Shown one piece after another: positions 12,601 through 17,399 of a DNA stretch of 17,399 nucleotides (position 1 is its first letter; each line of letters starts with the position of its first letter). The position numbers and the translations under genes were made by a program. Under the pieces are notes generated by a model that saw only the letters and a program-made list of their open reading frames with translations, had not been told where the DNA came from and did not search any database. The DNA is from Candidatus Omnitrophota bacterium (GTDB lineage Bacteria; Omnitrophota; Koll11; Gygaellales; JAQTUY01): contig JAQTUY010000020.1 in the NCBI GenBank assembly GCA_028707105.1, forward strand, positions 1 to 17,399, read 5' to 3'.

Positions 12601-15600
12601 CTTTATTTTAGCGGCCGCCAGACCGATTAGAGCCGAATCCTCGGTATCACCAAACGATCTTAGCATCCTTATCCTGGGCTGTTCCTGTTCGATCTCACCC
12701 AGGACCTGGGCTTCGGTAAGGGGCGCGCCCGTTTTAGAGCGGGATGTATCTTTAGCAAAACTATTTATTCCGGAAAATTTATACCAGGATTTTTTAGGCC
12801 AAAGCTGAATATGTTCGCCGCTGCCCACAAAAATAACCTCTTTTCGCAGGCCGAGCAATCGGGCCAGATTCTTTCCGATCAGTATTCTTCCCTGTTTATC
12901 TAATTGCGCCTGAAAAGAAAGTCCGTTGAACTTGATCCTTGCTTCTTCTCCAAGAGCGCCGGCCTTTTTATTATAGGCGTCCCTGGAATATATCTCTACG
13001 CTCTTGTTCTTTGTATTGTAATGTAAATAAAGCTCTGTAATCCCCGGCATAGTCTTGACGAACGCCGAAGGGACAATGACGCGGTTTTTTTCGTCCAGCC
13101 GGGCATTATAATGCCCGGAATAGGCGTTTAAAGGTTCTTCTTTCTTAGGTAGCGCGATAGCTTCTTCAAAGATCTCAATCCTGTTCCTGCCTCTATGCTT
13201 AGCCGCGTACATAGCGGTATCAGCTTCTTTTATCAAAGACTGCGCGTCTTTAGCCGCCTCTTTTACCGTATACCATGCTTCTTTCTTGGGCGTAGAGGCG
13301 GCTGCCACTCCCACGCTTACCGTCGCCCTGATGATCTGCGTCTTCTTACCGCCATCAATCTCTATCCTGATCATTGCCTTCTCAACGGCCGTCCTGACGC
13401 TCTCTGCCTTCTCTATCATTTTTGCCTTGCTCATATAAGGCATAAAGACTACAAATTCTTCCCCGCCATACCTTATCAGGGTATCCGTCTCTCTCAGGGC
13501 TCCTTTTATCGCCTCACTGACTGCCTTTAAAACAACATCCCCCACGTCATGTCCGTAAGTATCATTGACTGCTTTAAAATGGTCTATATCGATCATCAAT
13601 AAAAGTAACAGATATTCATGCCTCTTGGCCTTCATTATTTCCAGGGGCAGATGCTTGTCAAGATAGCGGCGATTGTAGGCTCCCGTAAGCGCATCAACAA
13701 GCTTTTCCTCGTTGGCCTGGAGATATTTCTTCTTAAAATGGGAGCACTCTCTTATCAAGTGGGAATTCTCTTTTTTGAGCTTATCCAGGGCTGCCAGCGC
13801 TTCCTCCAGGGACCTGGGCGTTGCGCTTACTAGTTTTTCCCCGGAACCTGATGAACAAATATCTTCCAGGCTAAATTCCAACAGCTCTATTTTGCCGGAC
13901 TTTTTAGCCAGATGGGCTGTCAGCTTACGGCTGCCGACTTCTATATTTTGCGCTCCATACTCGTTAAGCCGGGCCAGCTTTTCGTAGCTAAAAGACGCCT
14001 TGAACATAGACACTAATCCGGCGCTAACGCGTTTTTTGAATTCGCGGTCAGAGGAAAATTTGTGCGTAACAAATTCGTTGGAACTGTTTACCTGCCCTCC
14101 CGCCACAGGGATAATATCCCCCTCCAGCTCCAGGAAATCCCGCATGTAAAAAAGAACGTTGCAGCCGGATATCGCAAGGAGCAGGAACATGGATATGGCC
14201 TCACGGCGGATAGTTTCATTTTGAAGGATATCCCGCAAGCTGAATTCATCGTAATTACTGGCATAGATGACTTCCGCCATCTTTGCCTCCCGGCAGTTAA
14301 GGACCCAGTTAAATGAATATTCAAGGTAAGCGGCTTTCTTAGCTAAAAGATTGGCGAATACATCCTCATAATAAGTCTTGAAAGCGCAATAACCTGCTTC
14401 TCTATTCCACCCCCTGAACATATCCCTGGCCTCGCGGGAATAAACCTCCAGGACAAAATATATCCTCTTATTCTTTGTTTTTGAGGCGTATTCTATGGCG
14501 TCGAAAAATACCCTCTTGATAAGCGAATAATCGTTATTTTTCTGCAGCGCAAAAGCCAGGTCTACCCTGAAGCCGTCGGCGTCAAAATTATCTATCACGT
14601 ATCTGAGGTAGTTGGAATAAGCTTCTTCCCAATAATAAGCCCCCTGCTCTGTCCGGGCGCCCAGGTCCATAAGCAGCTGATCCTGAGCCTCCCTCCTGTT
14701 GTAAATAAAGACCCTGGAGCCGTCCTCCAGATGTAAGACCGCCCCCGGACAATTCTCTTCCTCCAATACCTGCTCATCGCTTTTATCGTTCTGGACCGCT
14801 TTATGCGCGAAGTATTTGTAGTTTTTATTGTTGAGCGAATCCAGGCTTGACCAGGGCACAAAATCATAGATCAATTTTATCTGTCTATCCCGCGCCTTGC
14901 GGGCCACTTTTTTCAGCTGTTCTTCATCTATATATGGATTGAGCACGCCCGGTATGGGGGAGAAATAATTACCCCACTTCTCAGAGTGGACCATATTCTT
15001 CCCTTTATAAATATATGTTTTTTGCTTGGTATGATATCCGATGATCGTAGAGACCCTGTTGGCCCCGGTCTGCAAGCTCAAATACAGATGGCAGGCGTTC
15101 AATGGCTTTGTTTCCAGGATCTGCGTTTCTTTATCAAGCCCCAGCTCTTCCCGCTTCTCTTCCAGATAGGCCTTAAGATCATCGCTGTTATAGGAACAGA
15201 TCTGATCGTAATCCAGGCCATGGACTAACCGGGAGATCCCGGAGGTTTTAAATAAACCCATAAGATACAAAGCGCGGTTAAAAGTAAACTTACCCAGGAG
15301 GTCCACCAGTTTTTCCATGTTCCCGGTGATGGAAGCTCCGTCTACTGCTATACGAGCCTGGCCGGACAATTTTGCTCCGGTATCAAGAGGATTAACGGCC
15401 AGGATCAGGCCCAGGCTGTCATTTATTTCTTTCCTGCTGTTTAAATACTCTTTTTCCAAAGCAAGGTTCTTACGGTGGGGCTGCCCCATGATCTTTCCTA
15501 ATTCGTGAAGCAAGGTAAGGGCAAATTCGGATGGATTTTGGAGAACAGGTTCATCAAGATACAATACATTTTCATATACAGCGCCGCTGATCGATCTAAA

Positions 15601-17399
15601 AGGCCCGGCTCTTAAACGGCCATTATCCGCCAAAAGCTCCTGAAGCTTAACCATCCATTGCGTCCTGCCGGTCGCCGCCAGGAAGGATTTTATTTTTTCC
15701 GACTCCTCGATGGCCTGTTGATATTCGGCCGCGTTCAGCGTCCTGATCTTATCCTTCTGCTGCCCGATATCCGCAGCTACCTGTTTTTCGGTAAGGCGTT
15801 CTCCTGTTTTAGAACGCGCGTTATCCGGAGAACGGCCCTGGTCCGGGTCTATCTCGTTCTCTATCCTTCTTATTGTCTCTCCCAGGCGCAGATGATGTTC
15901 TCTAAGTTCTTTGATCTCCGCCTTCAGATCATCATAACCAACATCTGCCTGGAACAACAACAAATATGCTAATATGAGCCTCTTACGGTTCAGCGCCTTC
16001 CATATTGTATCCCTCTCCCGCTTTACAAGTTCAAGTAAAACCGACCCGGGATATTCAACCGGGATCATAAGTTCAAACCTCGGGCTAGTAGATGTAACAA
16101 TCAGCAAGCTATGCTCGGAATTTTTATGGTCCCGCGGCTGGGTCAAACACTCCAGTTCCCCGGCGACCTCGGGATGATTATAAAGAAATCTCTTCATGAT
16201 CAGGTCGGCCAGCTCATGCGGCCTGCCCAGGACAGTCTCCGCATATTCATGTCTGAAGATAGCCTCATAGGCTACGGCAAGATGCCTGGGGTTAGAACGG
16301 AAAATCTTATCGAGGATCTCACATGCTTCTTTGGATAAATATATCTCCAGCGTGCCGTTCTTTAACCTGGCGTAGACGAATACCTGCGGTAAACCTGCCA
16401 ATACGGGCAAGGCCATAAATATATATTCCCCATTAAAAACTCCGGCATCACCCCTGACAGGCACATTCTCTTTATTTTTATTCCGTAAGTATTCTTCTAT
16501 TATCTGAATATGCTCCAGGCTCAGATTACCATTCAGGCCGCGCAGTGTTTTATCCTCTCCTTCCTGCCGTTCCTGGATGATCTGCCATATCGCTTGTTTT
16601 GCTTCCGGACAAATATAGATGGTCGGCATGATAAAAGCCACCAGAAATTCTGTCATACGCAGAGTAAGCGGCTGGCTGGGAAGATAGGTCTCTAAAATCC
16701 CCTTCCAATCTTGCGCCGTCAACTTATCAACGTTAAGATCGTAGCGCGGATTATCCTGTTGTATCCTCTTTACTAATAACCGGAATAATAAAGGTATCGG
16801 CCGGCCAAAGTAGATCGGCAGGCTCGCTCCATATTTGTTTCCGAGCTCAACCAAGACAGCTCTGACATACCTGGATTCATCATTAACCTGTTTGTTTCCG
16901 GAAAATCTTAAGACTATCCTGGGCGATATGATCAAATATGCCGGCCTGGCAAATTCTCCGTACTGCTCGGCGTAGAAATTGAGGTTGCTTTTATGGAACT
17001 TTCCGGATGGCTTTCTTAACAATACGCTTATTAAACCTGAATAGTGCTTTATTAACCCCCCGCATAGGTAGAGAATTGCGGAAAGCAGAAAAGCATTCCA
17101 GCCGATCATATCAGCCGTAGAAACCGGGACATACCCGGTGCCTGAACCAGCAAGACCGGCCTTATTATTTTTCCGGATATGAGCATATATGTAATAGGCG
17201 ATAGCTGCAACCGCTATGGACGCCGTGATAACCGGATGACTTATGATCTGTTTCCAGATGTCCTGCGGTGACGAGGGCGAGATAAAATGCATCACCAATC
17301 CCCAATACACAACAAGGACCAGGGATATTAAAACCACGCTTGAAAGTATCAAATTGATCGAAGCTTCGCCCTTTGCTCCGGCCTGCCGGTAAGCCTGGC
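1..17399 (-). CDS. Internal part of a giant multidomain protein (polyprotein-like), open at both window edges
   Basis: A single minus-strand reading frame runs through the whole window without a stop: no TTA, CTA or TCA triplet occurs on the plus strand at positions beginning 3k+1. This gives 5,799 consecutive codons. The frame is real coding sequence, because the translation contains, in order, signatures of at least ten known families (GH13-like, GGDEF, MraZ, phosphoglucomutase, glucose-6-phosphate isomerase, branching enzyme, sugar nucleotidyltransferase, sigma-70, HAD, DHH pyrophosphatase) at near full length, joined by linkers and membrane segments in the same frame. The start codon lies above 17399 and the stop below 1, so the protein exceeds 630 kDa. 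No domain shows a frameshift. Giant fused proteins are known from Omnitrophota, which is my inferred source. Whether the product is cleaved is unknown. Confidence 0.97.
772..924 (-). other. Predicted transmembrane hairpin
   Basis: Two clear hydrophobic helices, LVMILPMILLLLVPVIAGVI (about 855-924) and MGLYVLLMLFAYVWQFYASC (about 772-840), are joined by a short ARSAGG turn. Basic residues flank both outer ends (KKERRPG before, GEGKKR after), so both flanks should face the cytoplasm. This is the clearest two-helix membrane element in the window and separates the pyrophosphatase from the last, kinase-like region. Confidence 0.85.
950..2290 (-). other. Family II (DHH) manganese-type inorganic pyrophosphatase domain
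   Basis: This domain would hydrolyse pyrophosphate to two phosphates. It shows the PpaC order of motifs: FGHKDPDLDG (2248-2274; canonical GHxNPDxD), TIDHH (DHH at 1942-1950), a LLVGGIYSDLD strand with metal-binding Asp at 1831-1833, VFGNFSIGQDKV (PpaC DyKeF...GIGQVE), and a C-terminal SRK at 1030-1038 within AMGSRKNDIQLQL, the DHHA2 substrate site. The span from the first motif to SRK is about 415 residues, longer than simple PpaC, so an insertion in the DHHA2 half is likely. The second metal motif between GHxNPD and DHH (normally around LVDHN) is not clear (LIIYSED). Activity is likely but not certain. It would pull the nucleotidyltransferase reaction in the same chain. Confidence 0.85.
2425..2545 (-). 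other. Predicted membrane element before the pyrophosphatase
   Basis: A basic stretch (TKSRIKKTSGG) leads into an Ala/Pro/Gly-rich, moderately hydrophobic part (AAPVAGLSAVAPAVFMY), a polar PAEQ turn and a clear transmembrane segment, PVLLALLITGLVCASVIFIA (about 2430-2490), followed by basic residues. The order basic, short hydrophobic, turn, strong hydrophobic, basic is shared with the element at 5985-6090. A single span or a re-entrant hairpin are both possible. Confidence 0.7.
2640..3300 (-). other. HAD-superfamily phosphatase domain
   Basis: About 220 residues with all four HAD motifs: motif I VIFDWDDTLF with nucleophile and acid/base aspartates (DWDDT at 3262-3276), motif II LFVVSGT, motif III Lys in NKPEAIRRIK, and motif IV VIGDGRHDIEAAKQAGA. 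A helical cap of about 100 residues lies between motifs I and II, which is the subfamily I (phosphoglycolate phosphatase-like) layout. The segment 3310-3480 before it is an unassigned linker. The substrate is not readable; a sugar or nucleoside phosphate is a reasonable guess given the neighbours. Confidence 0.92.
3480..4290 (-). other. Sigma-70 family domain with regions 2, 3 and 4
   Basis: About 265 residues carry a near-complete sigma factor. Region 2 has DVDDLFQEGSIGMLTAINKF, then DPRRGIRFST and YAVWWIKQAILRAL, the core-binding, melting and -10-recognition helices (about 3900-4120). Region 3 follows (EEPLIEEIAGFMGMEADEVK, about 3770-3850). Region 4 has LLDQIPQQEREVVLLHYLEG and the helix-turn-helix LSEIGRMLNFSRERARQIKD, the -35 element reader (about 3480-3660). 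The conserved region 4.2 ending SRERxRQI is intact. Region 1.1 is absent, as in alternative or group 2/3 sigmas. It is in frame inside the giant protein, between a kinase-like domain and a HAD phosphatase. How it could reach RNA polymerase depends on release from the chain. Confidence 0.93.
4500..5115 (-). other. Protein-kinase-like fold, probably degenerate
   Basis: About 205 residues resemble the kinase/aminoglycoside-phosphotransferase fold. After a strand WRVYSTSELD comes CVVKVPREG, whose Lys (4996-4998) fits the ATP-anchoring lysine of strand 3. A helical C-lobe with AERRVWAAGLYHSLMDAFWF follows, then RNLGIVESGEMVLVDGGGL, which has the layout N...G......LvDxG of atypical kinases, with Asp at 4603-4605 in the metal-binding position. 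No HxD catalytic aspartate is obvious. The region after it (4290-4500) is a helical linker to the sigma domain. A pseudokinase or an unusual small-molecule kinase are both possible; confidence in the fold is moderate. Confidence 0.5.
5161..5946 (-). other. Sugar-1-phosphate nucleotidyltransferase domain (GlmU N-terminal-like)
   Basis: This domain would transfer a nucleotide from NTP to a sugar-1-phosphate, releasing pyrophosphate. About 260 residues hold the Rossmann-like nucleotidyltransferase pattern: IIAAGGKGVRF, the Gly-rich NTP loop, then PKPVHPVNGKPLIRYLID (the PKxxxPxxGKPxI signature, very close to GlmU), ILAPADIVIVSD with a probable metal-binding Asp at 5629-5631, EGKVRIIRDENN (as in GlmU EYGRIVRDENG), a VETGIVAV strand, and the closing VLNINTREDAKLAEA. 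The GlmU acetyltransferase (hexapeptide) half is absent; a kinase-like domain follows instead. The base and sugar specificity cannot be read. Glucose-1-phosphate made by the mutase domain, or N-acetylglucosamine-1-phosphate, are the two candidates. Confidence 0.87.
5985..6090 (-). other. Predicted membrane element before the nucleotidyltransferase (one segment or a tight hairpin)
   Basis: A strongly hydrophobic stretch, GVILCAALLILLTLTYV (about 5988-6040), follows a shorter one (FAFLPLAAMF) with a DYSG turn between. Lys residues lie on both sides (ENKKGPS before, YKKEKKNSW after). With positive charge on both sides, a short hairpin that keeps both flanks in the cytoplasm is as likely as a single span. 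It marks the boundary between the glycogen block and the nucleotidyltransferase/sigma block. Confidence 0.7.
6091..7309 (-). other. Unrecognised, mainly helical region between branching enzyme and membrane element
   Basis: About 400 residues with no family I recognise. The part at 6840-7260 looks helical (LERLGCASINLIMLHHIIHS, AEEILHYYYPEDYYET). The middle (6400-6780) is Lys/Arg/Glu-rich with an LSPKKIREEI helix. The last part (6091-6240) contains four cysteines within about 35 residues (C at HPPCIEYY, then SPACPCELD), too irregular to call a zinc site. It is in frame with the branching enzyme and with the membrane element that follows. It could be a GlgB-associated accessory domain or a scaffold. 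Confidence 0.5.
7310..9270 (-). other. 1,4-alpha-glucan branching enzyme domain (GlgB-like, CBM48 plus GH13)
   Basis: This domain would cut alpha-1,4-glucan and reattach the piece by an alpha-1,6 bond. About 650 residues, close to normal GlgB length. It opens with the GlgB N-terminal pattern KHCEVYGKLGAHPV and a CBM48 module (GVHFSVWAPNAKSISVIGDF), then YEVHLGSW (8725-8748), NNYFAPTSRYGSPQDFM and the GH13 catalytic regions: ILDVVYAHF (region I), DGLRLDAVA with nucleophile Asp at 8263-8265, TIAEDS with acid/base Glu at 8104-8106 and LPLSHDEAVHGK with Asp at 7900-7902. FMGGEIAEYKEW and the C-terminal all-beta domain ending SLTLPPLGMVIL complete it. It is closer to GlgB than to amylases. Region I has VVYA where most GlgB have WVP followed by a small residue, the only odd spot. 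Confidence 0.97.
9290..10720 (-). other. Glucose-6-phosphate isomerase domain (PGI, two SIS subdomains)
   Basis: This domain would interconvert glucose-6-phosphate and fructose-6-phosphate. About 475 residues cover the normal two-lobed enzyme. Visible signatures are FSGMGGSVNTIK (phosphate loop of the first SIS lobe), GISKSGTTKET (10366-10398, the best-known PGI stretch), DIGGRFTAPHT around 10174-10206, QESLGGK (9940-9960) with the glutamate expected to be catalytic, GSDWNHHSYQAA, and NFVNQPEVENYKKK (9736-9771), which corresponds to the second PGI signature with Asn-Gln for the usual Asp-Gln. All expected blocks are in order. The product of the mutase domain just upstream is its substrate, so the two steps are covalently coupled. 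The following domain is a branching enzyme. Confidence 0.92.
10760..12330 (-). other. Phosphoglucomutase/phosphomannomutase domain (alpha-D-phosphohexomutase family)
   Basis: This domain would interconvert glucose-1-phosphate and glucose-6-phosphate through a phosphoserine. About 520 residues, a normal full length, hold all four family signatures in order: FGTSGWRG near the start; the catalytic serine loop TASHNRYTDDGFK (Ser at 11998-12000; Arg where most members have Pro); the metal-binding loop DGDGDR (11479-11496); the sugar-specificity loop GEESAH (11227-11244; usually GEESGH); and the phosphate-binding loop RISGTEN (10849-10869). A DDGI segment after the sugar loop also fits. Mutase activity on glucose phosphates fits the isomerase and branching-enzyme neighbours; mannose phosphates remain possible. 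It follows HELG module copy 2 and is joined to the isomerase by a short linker. Confidence 0.94.
12361..12744 (-). repeat. HELG module, copy 2 (degenerate metzincin-like repeat)
   Basis: Second copy of the module at 15445-15816, about 128 residues. It has the same order: RSKTG and LTEAQV linker, a helical region, QWIIKLEEMLAGEGKLRAGPF, VLYLDESIL, then HELGAVSGLSH at 12388-12420. The second zinc-ligand position is Ala here (Lys in copy 1), so both copies lack the same ligand while keeping His-Glu, the Gly and the last His. The module lies between MraZ and phosphoglucomutase, again directly before a carbohydrate-active block. The N-terminal half is much less conserved between copies than the LRAGPF-to-HELG core, which suggests that the core is the functional part. 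Confidence 0.78.
12781..13122 (-). other. MraZ-like domain (two AbrB-type DNA-binding halves)
   Basis: About 114 residues match MraZ, the transcription regulator normally encoded alone at the head of the division and cell-wall (dcw) cluster. The first half has NARLDEKNRVIVPSAF, corresponding to the H/YxxxLDxKGRxxIPxxF signature; the second half has QAQLDKQGRILIGKNL followed by LARLLGLRKEVIFVGSGEHI and a terminal W...W pattern. The DxKGR-type motif is therefore present twice, as expected for the double swapped-hairpin fold. MraZ forms ring-shaped oligomers that bind DNA repeats. Here it is fused after the cyclase and before HELG module copy 2. The first motif has Asn in place of Gly (DEKNR), a minor deviation. 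DNA binding is inferred, not shown. Confidence 0.88.
13155..13710 (-). other. GGDEF diguanylate cyclase domain, active site and I-site intact
   Basis: This domain would condense two GTP into cyclic di-GMP. It begins with the canonical DALTGAYNRRYLD, followed by LLLMIDIDHFKAVNDTYGHD (metal-binding Asp and nucleotide-binding residues), the signature GGEEF at 13453-13467, a VSVGVAA strand and the closing ADTAMYAAKHRGRNRI. An RxxD product-inhibition site (RETD, 13483-13494) lies exactly five residues before GGEEF, so feedback control by c-di-GMP is expected. At about 185 residues, somewhat longer than usual, it carries a small insertion near 13321-13340. All catalytic residues I can place are present, so I predict an active enzyme inside the giant chain. 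Immediately downstream is an MraZ domain. Confidence 0.93.
13711..14087 (-). other. Linker ending in a coiled coil before the GGDEF domain
   Basis: About 125 residues join the GH13-like barrel to the cyclase. The first part has a few strand-like stretches that could be the amylase C-terminal beta domain. The last part (about 13713-13812) is a heptad-rich charged helix (SLEEALAALDKLKKENSHLI and onward), ending next to DALTG. Such signalling helices usually dimerise diguanylate cyclases, and dimerisation is required for their activity. No sensory PAS, GAF or HAMP domain is recognisable in front of it. Confidence 0.6.
14088..15370 (-). other. GH13 (alpha-amylase family)-like catalytic barrel, divergent
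   Basis: A domain of about 430 residues with the order of GH13 conserved regions. An early strand/helix part (TGNMEKLVDLLG, ALYLMGLF) is followed by FSPIPGVLNPYI, then region I IYDFVPWSS (14845-14865), region II GFRVDLA with the putative nucleophile Asp at 14560-14562, region III YFVLEVYS with the acid/base Glu at 14446-14448, and region IV ASNYDEF with Asp at 14248-14250. The Asp/Glu/Asp triad and the region II Arg are kept. The NH of region I is replaced by WS and the His of region IV by Tyr, both unusual for an active amylase. Activity on alpha-glucan is therefore plausible but uncertain. It sits between HELG module copy 1 and the diguanylate cyclase. Confidence 0.7.
15445..15816 (-). repeat. 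HELG module, copy 1 (degenerate metzincin-like repeat)
   Basis: A roughly 124-residue module found twice in this protein; the other copy is at 12361-12744. It starts with a polar linker (RSKTG..LTE.QV), continues with a helical part and QW..KL.E.LA..G.LRAGPF, then a strand VLYLDE, and ends with HELGKIMGQPH at 15475-15507. The two copies agree at about 40 of 71 residues over the C-terminal core, counted by eye. The motif has the layout of the metzincin zinc site (HExxHxxGxxH), but the second histidine is Lys, so full zinc coordination is unlikely. This copy lies directly before the GH13-like barrel. A peptidase-derived spacer or structural adaptor is the simplest reading; a family name is not assigned. 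Confidence 0.75.
15817..17040 (-). other. Unrecognised region, partly helical, with an HEYAE...GRPH motif
   Basis: About 400 residues between the first membrane cluster and the first HELG module. I do not recognise a family. The first half is a mixed alpha/beta-looking segment. Around 16216-16251 is HEYAETVLGRPH, preceded by a strand-like LEIYLS and an NP-containing helix. This order resembles the HELG modules downstream (strand ending in YLDE, N/P helix, HELG...H), with one residue more between the histidines, so it may be a third, very divergent zincin-like fold. The C-terminal part (about 15840-15930) is charged and probably coiled coil, leading into the RSKTG linker of the first repeat. 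Confidence 0.45.
17041..17362 (-). other. Three predicted transmembrane segments near the N-terminal edge of the window
   Basis: Three long hydrophobic stretches are visible. The first covers about 17283-17362 (ILSSVVLISLVLVVYWGLVM at its core), the second about 17175-17250 (VITASIAVAAIAYYIYAHI), the third about 17050-17120 (WNAFLLSAILYLCGGLI). Segments two and three are separated by a basic patch (RKNNK) and a Gly/Ser-rich stretch (AGLAGSGTGYVPVS). A basic patch (RKPSGKFHK) follows segment three, which by the positive-inside rule places the following domains in the cytoplasm. This cluster would anchor the chain to the membrane. The exact ends are by eye. Confidence 0.8.

Noticed and set aside
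1..17399. tRNA, rRNA, CRISPR array, insertion sequence, promoter or terminator
   Set aside because: Every base is inside the open coding frame and no tandem spacer array, inverted repeat or transposase signature was seen while reading it. The only repeats found are the two protein-level HELG modules.

Overview
The whole window lies inside one protein-coding gene on the minus strand. Codons that occupy plus-strand positions 3k+1 to 3k+3 contain no stop from position 17397 down to position 1. That is 5,799 consecutive sense codons, open at both edges, so neither the true start nor the true stop is visible. I read all codons by eye, and the translation carries recognisable enzyme and regulatory domains from end to end. 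There is no intergenic DNA, promoter, terminator, RNA gene or separate cistron here. The many shorter open frames on both strands are shadows. Giant genes of this sort, with fused enzymatic domains and membrane segments, are known from Omnitrophota (formerly OP3). I infer that phylum or a close relative, but the window has no taxonomic marker.

Layout from N to C (high to low coordinates; residue r = (17400 - position)/3): three membrane segments (17041-17362); an unrecognised region with an HEYAE motif (15817-17040); a repeated module with a degenerate metzincin-type HELG motif, copy 1 (15445-15816); a divergent GH13 amylase-like barrel (14088-15370); a coiled coil leading into an intact GGDEF diguanylate cyclase (13155-13710); an MraZ/AbrB-type double DNA-binding domain (12781-13122); HELG module copy 2 (12361-12744); phosphoglucomutase (10760-12330); glucose-6-phosphate isomerase (9290-10720); glycogen branching enzyme (7310-9270); an unrecognised helical region (6091-7309); a membrane element (5985-6090); a GlmU-like sugar-1-phosphate nucleotidyltransferase (5161-5946); a kinase-like domain (4500-5115); a sigma-70-type domain with regions 2, 3 and 4 (3480-4290); a HAD phosphatase (2640-3300); a membrane element (2425-2545); a family II DHH inorganic pyrophosphatase (950-2290); a membrane hairpin (772-924); and a second kinase-like domain running off the window (1-640).

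Taken together, the enzymes form a glucose-phosphate and alpha-glucan set: fructose-6-P/glucose-6-P (isomerase), glucose-6-P/glucose-1-P (mutase), activation of a sugar-1-phosphate (nucleotidyltransferase), removal of the released pyrophosphate (pyrophosphatase) and glucan branching (GlgB-like), plus an amylase-like barrel. No glycogen synthase is in the window. Interleaved with these are regulatory domains that are normally separate proteins: a diguanylate cyclase with its product-inhibition site, MraZ and a sigma factor. Whether the chain works intact or is cut into pieces cannot be decided from sequence. The repeated HELG modules and the membrane elements sit at the boundaries between functional blocks and may mark processing or unit borders.
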